A DNA stretch of 64,000 nt from Capitella teleta (taxonomy: Eukaryota > Annelida > Polychaeta > Capitellidae): positions 58,817 to 122,816 of the forward strand of contig KB296374.1 of NCBI GenBank assembly GCA_000328365.1. The letters are read 5' to 3'. The translations under genes were made by a program, and so were the position numbers. Positions within the stretch are counted from its first letter, which is position 1, and each line of letters starts with the position of its first letter. Positions 12,301-21,500 of the stretch are shown in pieces. The notes under the pieces were generated by a model. That model was not told the origin of the DNA. It worked only from the letters and a program-made list of their open reading frames with translations, and ran no database searches.

Positions 12301-13294
12301 AGCTGTGAGCTTTCGGAATAATTGCAGCATTTGGTACGGGCCTTCTTTTTATATTTGGTCATATATATCGGCGTTGGTGACCAGCCAATATTGCCAAAAA
12401 CACTTTTTAAATCGGCGTTTTAATTGATTAGCACACACGTTCAAATGCTTAATAACTGATTACTTTTTTGGCACAGCAAGGCAATATATTGTTCTATCAT
12501 TTTTAGTGTGTATACTGTATAATTACACGAGGTCAGTATATAAATGTAAAATGTAACTTCTGGCCAAATCTGACGGCGTGTCAGTGAATACTCGCCTACT
12601 GCGTGGGAAGGTCACATCACTTATGTCGTAAATTATGATATAAGAGCACACGAAATATCGAACTCACTTTTAATTTAACACTGTTGGACACTATTTCATC
12701 TTGCGATTCGCACCCAAGTGACCGTCAATGAATAATCAATGATGGGTTTTGTATTTTCAGATGTTCCTGAGGGGTTCGCAGCATATCCAGGCGTCAGTGT
12801 TAACGGTGGTGACCCCCTAGACGGAGCTTTCAACTGGGACGAGTGTTTGGAAGCATGCAACAATACTTGTGCCGCTATGGACTACACCTATGTCGGAAAC
12901 CCCGTCGTTGGAGCGTGTTACTTGTTTGATAACTCTACCAAGTGCAACGCACCAAGAGTAAACCAGATTGGGTATCACATGACGAGACTTGAAGTCTGCA
13001 CCGAGTATCGTAAGCAACACTGTTTCATTCATTTGGCATTCACATTTTCATGGCATCACGTGGATGTGATCAATTTGATTTCCATTATCTAAATTCCGAA
13101 TCCTGCTTGGTCGAGAACGTATTGAAGCATCATAAAATAACTGACACCCCGATGATCAATTAGAATTTGTATATTCCGCGAAAGCACTAACAAGAACGAA
13201 GAAAACAATATTTAAAAACTCATAATAATTATGAATCTAAATTTCAGCTTGGGACAATGGCACTTTTGTTCCTAAGGCCACCAACCCTCTGTAA
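3352..13294 (+). CDS. Type II membrane protein: Cys-rich repeats, Thr/Ser stalk, PAN/apple-like domain (10 exons)
   Basis: Coding exons: 3352-3455, 4978-5135, 7055-7126, 7315-7410, 7825-7926, 8380-8424, 10155-10238, 12168-12233, 12761-13009, 13248-13294. All junctions are GT-AG, and the join gives 1023 nt with TAA at 13292-13294 (340 aa). Residues 1-59 are a polar, Tyr/Ser/Pro-rich cytoplasmic head; 60-85 are one hydrophobic helix with no signal peptide before it, so the topology should be N-in (type II). Residues 88-177 hold three copies of a C-x-TCP-GYxLD-GT-C motif like the second half of an EGF module. Residues 178-240 are Thr/Ser-rich and mucin-like. Residues 245-325 carry six Cys with the spacing of a PAN/apple domain (for example DECLEACNNTCAAMDYTY). 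Exons 3-7 all begin and end in phase 1, which favours exon shuffling. Role inferred: cell-surface adhesion or carbohydrate/protein recognition; the ligand is unknown. The start is the first ATG of the frame after an acceptor at 3290; a 5' non-coding exon is likely. Confidence 0.8.
5435..5715. repeat. 18-bp minisatellite, about 15 copies
   Basis: The unit ACACATAAAAAGAAAGCT repeats head to tail almost without change from 5435 to about 5660. A few copies with small indels follow to 5715. It lies in intron 2 of the type II membrane-protein gene, just before a Tigger-like element. The unit is a multiple of three and lacks stops on the minus strand, so it produces long artificial reading frames. 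Near identity of the copies points to recent expansion. Confidence 0.95.
5776..6761 (+). mobile_element. Tigger/pogo-like DNA transposon, internally deleted
   Basis: The ends are inverted repeats: CAGTAAAATCTCGATGTGT on the left and, read on the other strand, CAGTAAAACTTCGATGTGT on the right. Both are flanked by TA (5774-5775 and 6762-6763), the target of the Tc1/mariner/pogo superfamily, and the CAGT...CTCGA start is Tigger-like. At 6425 an ATG opens a short frame beginning MATKRKLDLKTLENLK, like the N-terminus of a Tigger/CENP-B-type transposase, and then stops. At under 1 kb the rest of the transposase is gone, so the copy is non-autonomous. It sits in intron 2 of the surrounding gene. Confidence 0.8.
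7015..7450 (+). repeat. Tandem duplication of a Cys-rich exon with its flanking intron
   Basis: Exons 7055-7126 and 7315-7410 share most of their sequence, including GGATATGAACTGGACAGTAC followed by TGGAACG. The match continues past the splice donor into the intron: GTGAGGAAGCTG, then AGAACT, then TGTCCATGTTT, in both copies. The third exon (7825-7926) has the same motif but is more diverged. The protein repeat therefore grew by genomic duplication of an exon plus intron flank, with the first two copies the youngest pair. Confidence 0.85.
8656..9771. mobile_element. Mariner-like element, non-coding remnant
   Basis: The two ends are inverted copies beginning GGTTGTTCGAAAAGTTCTCG, matching perfectly over the first 23 bases and loosely over about 60. 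This terminus is of the kind seen in mariner-family elements. The 1.1-kb interior has no transposase frame I can read, so it is a decayed or deleted copy. A TA duplication directly at the ends is not obvious. It lies in an intron of the PAN-domain gene. Confidence 0.7.
10676..11989. mobile_element. hAT-like non-autonomous element carrying a LINE fragment
   Basis: The left end starts TAGACCCCGAGC and the right end, on the other strand, TAGACCCCGGAGC. Eight-base flanks gagacact (10668-10675) and gagaggct (11990-11997) agree at six positions, as an aged 8-bp hAT target duplication would. The subterminal parts are rich in CGGC/CGGCGG motifs on both sides, a common hAT feature, in contrast to the AT-rich middle. 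No hAT transposase is visible. The middle contains a LINE reverse-transcriptase fragment, presumably a later insertion. Confidence 0.6.
11044..11289 (-). mobile_element. LINE reverse-transcriptase fragment
   Basis: An 81-codon minus-strand frame carries the conserved start of a LINE reverse transcriptase: a VVSLFKKG segment, NYRPIYLLSLFKYILEKLVH and QFGFQPGRNTTQAL. These correspond to RT motifs 1-2a of Jockey/CR1-group elements. Only this fragment remains, nested in the hAT-like element, so it is a dead, truncated copy. Confidence 0.8.
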
Positions 13295-13480
13295 TTGACC
13301 TTGATGACTGATGTCGAAACCAGGATGAATATCCGAGATACTGGGATCCGTCTGTAACATCCGCCGGTGGACAATGGATGAAATTCTATCATAATTACTA
13401 TTAATTTTCCATTGGAATAATAATTACATAAATTCTCAATTTAATTTCTCATGCATGTATGCATCTTTGTTTTATTACCC

Positions 13481-13486
13481 AATAAA
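13481..13486 (+). terminator. Poly(A) signal of the PAN-domain gene
   Basis: AATAAA lies about 190 bases after the TAA at 13294, on the same strand. It is the first canonical signal downstream. Another AATAAA near 13779 could serve as an alternative end. Confidence 0.6.
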
Positions 13487-13499
13487 AACGTTTGGAACA

Positions 13500-15250
13500 G
13501 TCGAATCATTGAATGCAGTGACTCTAAATGCAATCAGTGTGATTCGAGGATTTGTGGGTACCAAATCAAAGTGTTGTCATTCAACATCAACGAAGGAAAC
13601 CAATCATATGTGGAAAACAACATTAAAGGCAAGATAGAACTAGCGCGTGGGAGAAATCAGAGAGAAATGTCGGTTCTGGAGTTTCAGCCATAGGTCTAAT
13701 AAACCAAGACAGGTTGACCATCTTCAGGGTGCATGGCCGAAAACTGAAGAGATATTACATTAAAGATTTTGATGCAAAATAAACAGGGCTAGTCCAATAC
13801 TTCCATATGCAAGTGTGCAACACACAATTTACAAAACATTTTATTGCAAACTCTTATAAAATACAGTAAAATACAGCAAAATATTTCTCCTTGTTTTCAT
13901 GTTAGAATAATAGTGCTGTAACCCTCACGCAAAACCATGACAAATTTGCCTTCAAAATCACGAAGTAAAACTATTCTTGTGTGCAAAAGAAACGCGACTC
14001 TTTGGCTGTGCGGATCTTAAACCAAGGCCGAATAATTATGGGTTATGAATTGCATAGTCATGAATTATCGCGTACAATAAGTTAGACTACGCGCAAATAT
14101 TCATGAAATTTACAAGAAAATAAATGAAATGAACCTGGTTTAATTGACGGAACAATCGACAAGGAGTCAAAACAAAGGCGCTCGATTTTCATGGTCAGAT
14201 ATTCCCAGTATTCTGAATTACACATCAGTAACAAATGAAAGGTTTTGGGGGCGAAATTTCTCGATGAGAATCTCAACCCTGCCCTGTGGGGTGTTTATAC
14301 AGCCCTGAATAGGCTCTCTCCTCTCTGGGGAGACTGGAGGTGGTAGTAAATTGATGACTTCAGTTTATCCGATAAATGTTCATTCGACGACAAATTGGGG
14401 GTGTGCCAACTGTGAAAATACTGAGAGTTCATTTTCCCTCTTCAAGAAGTCTGCGATGTCAAAGTATGGGTGAGCATAATTTTGCTGAAGTTGTTGGATC
14501 TCCGGATATTCGTAATCCGTTTTTGGGTTCTTTTATGAGGATCTGAGCCCCGATCTCCCCTACCTGAGGCGATATCAAAAGTATCTTTGCAGATAATGGT
14601 CGGTCGCATTCCTTCCCTGTTGCACATTTAGTAAAAATAGCTGTCTGGACTCACCGGATTTGTCAATCCTGTCGGTTTGCTGTCACTCTTATGCATCCAG
14701 AACTGGGTCAATTTCATAGTCTATCGAAGTCATATTGTTATGGGAGTACTCTAAGGAATATTTACCGTGATTCATCGTTTGCCTGCGCGCTCTCTTCAGT
14801 TAGACAAAATAATATAAGCAAAGGTACAAACTATCTGAAGGTTGCAATTACATGAAATTAGGCAAACATGTCGAGCTTGTACTTCGCCTGTATTGTATGC
14901 CAGTCATGTAATGTCATAACATCTCTGTCATGATCACATAAATTCATCGACAAAGTGTTAATAATTGATTCAATTTTTGTGAATATGATGAATAATCATA
15001 CGTCCATTTTAATTTTATTTGCAAGTGATTTTACATTTTCAGCTTTTCGGGTCGAATGAATTTTCATGCTCGGTGGTTGTCTGATTCCTATAAAATATCC
15101 AGTTGTCACTTACTTTGGATCTATCAAAGCAACGTAACAGCGGGGGTGTTTGAAGCGTAATTGATAATGTTGAAGGACTTTAGAAGATTATTACTCAATA
15201 TATTATCAGAGCGAGTGTTGATCAAGCTTCAAAACATTCTATGCACTGCA
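13500..15250. other. Intergenic stretch between convergent genes
   Basis: This stretch lies between the 3' end of the PAN-domain gene (+) and the 3' end of the GH10 gene (-). Short open frames exist, but none has recognisable motifs or splice sites. I see no RNA gene and no clear repeat. Confidence 0.5.
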
Positions 15251-15263
15251 CGTTTGTGACATC

Positions 15264-15269
15264 TTTATT
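15264..15269 (-). terminator. Poly(A) signal after the distal GH10 last exon
   Basis: AATAAA on the minus strand (TTTATT on +) lies about 65 bases after the stop codon at 15334. It fits cleavage after the distal terminal exon (15334-15549). No canonical AATAAA was seen within about 270 bases after the proximal terminal exon that ends at 16669. Confidence 0.65.
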
Positions 15270-15333
15270 CGGGGTATAATTTTGATTCCAAGATTATGTT
15301 CATTTCAACACGAAGTTGTTGTTGTCGATTGCT

Positions 15334-15549
15334 TTAAATCTTAATATCTAACTCAACGTCTTGCCCTTTCTTCAACTCAAAAGATTGTCGCCAAATGACA
15401 TTCTTTTCGTTGAAGACAGTAGCTTGGTATGTTCCGTAGAAGGCACGGACACTTTCTAACATGGGTCGTGATGGACCGAGTCGCATCTGGATCCTGGTTC
15501 GCCAATTTTTGCGCAGAAGTTGTCTCACGGCCAGTCCTGCTGCATTCTC
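15334..15549 (-). other. GH10 alternative last exon 11b
   Basis: 216 nt including the TAA at 15334-15336, phase 0 acceptor, 71 residues with SVRAFYGTYQA and NVIWRQSFEL. It is followed by a poly(A) signal at 15264-15269. It gives the protein a C-terminal beta domain with a different surface from exon 11a. Confidence 0.8.
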
Positions 15550-18500
15550 CTGCAAAAAAAAATAAAAAAATAAAATGTTAAAGACACAGGTTGAATGTTA
15601 TAAATACACCCTGATTTGTTTTATGTGAGATCTCAGTATAGCAAGTAATAAATTATTAAACATTATTATTGAATTATAATTAAATGTAAATTAATATTGA
15701 TAGTATAAAGCACTAATGTCATTGCCTTGAATACGACATGTAATACAATTCAAACAAACAGCCACGGTGAAAGCAAATCTATTGTAAACTGAAATATATT
15801 CAGAGTAAAATTATAACGTATTCATTTGGGTTGACAGTGCCTGTGTCAACCTTTAATATAGCACAAACTGGATACTTGACTCGCGCAAAGTACAACCATG
15901 AAATTCCAATGCTCAGTGTTACTTGATTACTTGTTTGATCTTTTATATGTCAGGAATCATTTAATTAAAGGAAAATATTATGCTTTACTAAACCGACATT
16001 TGTTTCACCATTGCAAACGTCATAATGTGTTTGATACATGTTCAATCTGATTCAAATTTTCACGCATTGTTGTAAGAGAGAAATTCTTGCAAAGATACAC
16101 CCGACTTTTCATCGATAAAATTCTCACCTTCTAATCTATTGATCGAAAACTGAAAGACAATTCAAAGAGTAAAATACACTCAACACGAGAAAAAAGTAAA
16201 ACCCCACATCCCTCCACCGACTCAGAATACACAACAAACAAGACAAAACGAAACAGACAAGGCAAACATGCTTAATTATTATTTCATCGAAAAATAAGAA
16301 TAAAGGCATGTGGGTGTAGATGCGTGATCATTCTGGCAAGACATACAATATAAATGCAAATTATTGAATGAGGTGTTCTGCTGTACATTGAATTGAATGA
16401 GAAGTACATGCACATACATTTCTTAATAAAATTGTCCATTTCTCAAAATAATACGTATAATGATTTTAGTTGACAAATGCAATGTAGAAAAACATTATGT
16501 AAAGTAAAAACATAAAAAAAAAACACTATAACAATGAAAGATATAATATAACTCAATCTCAATACACAGCTCTGGCCGTTCATCGCTCAGTCTTTCACTT
16601 TATATTGCACTCAGTTCATGCGCAAAATAATCAAATGTTTGTGTGGGACAATAACTGTTATGTTGAAGTTATATCACCTCATTTAGCGGTAATACTACCG
16701 CAATATCAACATTTCTACCAGGTTGCAAATCAACTGTGTCTCTCCAAATCGTTTCTCCGTCATTTTCTATGCTAACATCGAAACGTCCATAAAAAGCGCG
16801 AAATTCGTTCGTTTGAGTTTCTCCCTCGAGAGAATGCGCAATATAAGTCGTCCATTCTTCCTTGATGAGCGAACGAACTGTTCGTCCAGCCTCATTATCC
16901 TGTGAGCATGAATTGTCATTATTATAAATGATAAAAAGAAACAACTTCACTCACAATAAAATCCGGACTATCTGCCAACGAAGCAATATCAGACGCCATG
17001 CTGGCCTTATCCCAGCCCCAGAATAAGACTCCTTTGATGAAAGGCATGCTGTAATAAAGTCTCAGAACATTTTCATAGCCAATGGCTCTTTTTGTGACGT
17101 TCTCTTCCCGAACGTCCAATTCGGTGATCCAAAACGGACTTCCAGTTGCGGCTAAAACGTCTAGACGTTTCTGGAAAAAACATGCAAACCAAACATGCAA
17201 TATTTGTGTACCAGTGTGAAGTAAGAACTTATCGGCTTATGTAACACGTCTAAGGGTAGAGTCACAATGAATCTTAGAGTATTGGCACTCCACTAAGACT
17301 CATTGCTGAACTGATATCGACCTGCTCCCACACATAGACTTAATTAGGTCAGATTCTCACCACAAAGTTATTGCCATCAACAAGAGAAGCAGGGAATGAC
17401 ATAGCTTTATCCCAGAATCCCCAGAGAACTATTCCCTCGATTGCCGGGTGGCTGAAGTAAAGGTGGAGCACATCTCTGATCCCCTGCGCTCTCCTTTCCA
17501 CGTCCTTATCCCGAAGATCAAACTCTGTTATCCACAGAGGGACACCGGGTTGCGCCAACTGGTCAAGGCGGTGCTGTGGTTTGTGGAAGTGTCATATGAA
17601 GTTATTGCACTAGATTTATGGGATATAGATAGGTTTTCATCATCATCATCGTCGTCAACTTCCTTAACATTTAATGTGGGAAATTCTAGCATTCATTAAA
17701 CGTGAAATAAGTAGAGAAGTATAAAAAGACAAAAAAAAAAAAAAAATTATACCTGGCATCAATGGCAATATTGGCTGTAGTGGCTACTACACAGAATGTT
17801 CAAAAGTGGATCAAAGTAATTAATTAAATAAAATATTAGGTGCAAAGCGGTTATCGAAGTTGGCTGACTGGGAAATTATGAGAGATGTATGAGGCCAATG
17901 AATTTGTTATATGGTAATCGATAGCGATATATATGATCAAAAGACAGCTGTACTTCAATGCAAACGCAACTACAGCCAAGGAACGATTCAGTAGCTTTGA
18001 AATCCTTCATCATAAATAGTGATCTCTGATGATGACATAACATACCTTGAAAATGTCCATATCAGGGTAGACGCTTAAATGCGACTGGATACCGGCGGCT
18101 TTCATCGGTACGCCACTTGCTATGTACTGAGAGAGCTGCCTCCTGTATCCCTGTGCAAAAAATACATAGAGTAATGATAGTTATCTTCCAATAACGAAAC
18201 CGTACTGAGGTATGGATTCCCTTGGATACAACATCGTAGTCATTGGGCATCAGTGTGGCAGCTCGGTCCAATTCATGCATTGAGTGGAACATTCCCTCAG
18301 TGAACTGTGGATTCCCGGTTGCCTCTTCATACCAGTTGCCATGGAGCTTCTCATTGTTTACATCCCACTGCTGAATCCTGTAAGACACAACAAGTTAACG
18401 ACGTTCTGGTTTACGATAAAAAGATAAAACGGAGACACGGCACAATCTATTGCCCAGCAACTTACTTATCGCCGTATCTTTCGATCATGTAGCGGATCCT

Positions 18501-21500
18501 TTCTTTCACAGCGGCTGCGACACCTGCCGCGTCACGTGCTTTCAGCCATGTCATGATTTTCGTGTCTTTTGCCCACGAAATGCAATGTCCGCGAATGTTT
18601 GTAACACTGAAGTTAAAATAAGCATGTCAAGCTACGGGTAATTGTGATCAATTTAACATTGACGACACTACAGATTATTCTCTGGCTGAAACTCTTACTT
18701 ATTTGCGATTAAAGCGTCCACAATGCCATCAACTGTTCCAAAGTAGGGTGCACCCTGAAAGAAAGCGTCTCTGTTGTAATTGTAGAATAAATAATAAATA
18801 ATAAATAATAAATAATAAATATCACATATCACAATACATCGGTCCGGATTTTAACAGCTTTTAAGCAGCACATAATGATTGCACACAAAGTTACTGCGCA
18901 TAAAAGAAAAAAGAAAAAAAAAAAAAAAAAAGGAAAAAAAAAGAAAAAAAACAAGAAAGGAAAAGAAAACCAGAATTAAAATTTCCCGGAACAAATCATA
19001 ACGGCAGGGTTATTGCCTATTATTTGTCGTATTATGCGATGACATAACTGTCGCATTTGTACAATATATACCCCGGAATAAATCATTCGTTTCGTATTTC
19101 TGTTTCCGTGAAATGAACAAACAAACCATTATAGTTACCTACTTACTGATTGCGTTACGTTAATAAAACTCAGAGATTATGAGTGGCATATATGTCAAGA
19201 GCCACGGTTCAATTGCAACTGCATTTAAGTGTTTACATGGGTTTTGGATAGTATTACATAACAAGAGAGATTATTAGGAGTGACCAAACATCACGAATCA
19301 TTAATACTGACTATAATTTCCCTTTGATAATGTATTGTACTGAACTCCTTTCCCCCCGCTCTTTCATCGATGGATCAAATATTACATCACACATGGCGCA
19401 ATTGGATATTGATTCAGTAGAACGCAAATTACACCAAATGAGCTTGTGAATATCGTTGGCTCTATTTGCGATGTAATATCGCACAGCGTTCGCTTCACAT
19501 GATGAACCGATTTGAATAAAGTTGTCACAGTGCAACTAACCTCATTGTTCTCCATGAATCTCCATTTCATTGCATTCGTGAGAACAGCCCAGTTGAAGGT
19601 CTTGTAGAAATATTCCTGATACTTCCTACTCACTTCGTCATTCTTGTTGATGTGTTGATAGGACACAGCTGAGCCAAAGGGAAAAGACTGGCTGGTCTGG
19701 TTGATCTGAGGGTTAAAAGTCATGTTAGAGTATGTTAGGGGATGCGAAATTAAGAGAAAGTGGAAGGAGCTGATGATAAACCATTATGAGGAAACAACAC
19801 CCAAGAGAAATCTCACCATTAATTTCATCTTGCCCACTTCGAGGGGAGGTCTGATGCTCGATCTGACAGTGATCGTTCCCTTCCGGATCTTTTCGATCCT
19901 GGCGTCGGCTTCTTCCCTCCACTTTGGATTTGTGGCAATTTCTGTCAGAGATACAGTATCCACGAGAAAATCGGTGTCGACGGAAGCGGAAGCAGCGGAC
20001 TGTATGGTAATTCTGGTGGTGTCTGTAAAGCGATGGAAGTTAAAAGGCTAAAATAATAATAATATTTTATTTTATAAAGCAAAAGTCATGAATAGGCGCT
20101 CTAAACACTGAACTTGATGTCATAAAATCCGGTAAAATATTCAATAAGATGAAAAGTTTTTAATTTTTTATTAAATTGATAACGAAAAATCTTCCCTTTT
20201 TTTCGAAATCCTTTTTAACTCTGCAATAATTTAATCATGCATTTGATTATTATACCAATAGCCATCATTGCATTCTGATTTTATCCTAATTTTAATAAAA
20301 TCGTAACTTTTTTGTACAAAATAATTTGCTCGTGTTTAATAGCTTTTCCTATCCGTTTTTTACTGTTAAAATTACGTCTGAATGGGGATATTTATATTTC
20401 AGACACAGAAACCAAAATTAAAATGACTAAAAACTGTAAGTGCCTATTATATTTATTATCAATACATACGTGAGGGAAGCGTTTCGGACCTCATATTTTT
20501 CGTTCGCGGTTCAAAGCAGAGATGAATAATTAAAAGAACATTAGCCTCTCATCGACCAATCATAAGTCGTCTCCCAACAGCCAATCAGATGCTTTCTTAC
20601 AGCAACCAATCATTAAAGTTTCGATGACAATGGCTACGTTACACATTGCCTCCCTTTTTTTTTTCGATTTCCCCGCCGAATTTGGACGAAGATGTCGTTA
20701 TTTCGTCTCTCTTTAGAACAAACATTTCTCATTAAAGTTTACTATTGTATTTCTGCTCAAACCTGCTAAATTTTGTTTTATGTATTATATTTTTATCACC
20801 TCAGACTACAACAGCTACACATGATCAAGTATTGGTTTATGGCTATATATAGGCATGGGTTGATTCTATTCTTTAATTGTACTTGTATCGATTTTATTTC
20901 TTGTTTCGTTCTGCATTCATTAATCCCTATTATCCCTCGATCACATGCCATTCCATGTCGCAGTTCAACCAACCTGCCTGGGTGACGAAATCTCCTGCAA
21001 TGTAGATCCAGCCATCACAAGGCCTCACATAATTGATCACGGCGACGGTTAACTTTTTAGTGGAACCTGCAGGCAAAAATCACATGAAATTCATCCGATG
21101 CACATTGTACTACATTAGCATGAAGTTTTCCGCACAAATGTCTACCGTTTGTTAATTATCAAGTCAAGGAAGTTTAAAATTGGCGAGAGTTGATTTGACA
21201 GAGAGAATGTATGGTGAAGCCAATTTCTGATGTCATATAATTATGAGTAATAACGAGCACCATGATATCTTTAAATGTTCATGATTATTCGTCCAAATGA
21301 AATGCAAATGAGCAATAATCGCCAATATTATTCATTGATGGTACAATCAACCATATCAGGGGAGCATAAATTTTAATAGAAAAAAAAAAATATATATCGG
21401 AAATGTCGGCCCTCTGTGACAGGGTATACCCGTTGCCAAGCACGTGACGGTTGACCCATATTGGCGCCAGAAGCAAGCGCTGTGTTACCAGTTACAAAGC

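Noticed and set aside
13451-13693. 80-codon frame after the PAN-domain gene
   Set aside because: It lies over the poly(A) signal region, lacks motifs and has no conserved-looking composition.
16955-17573. Two separate GH10 genes in tandem
   Set aside because: Only the last two exons are duplicated. There is no second signal peptide, CBM or acid/base exon between 10a and 10b, which lie 190 bases apart.
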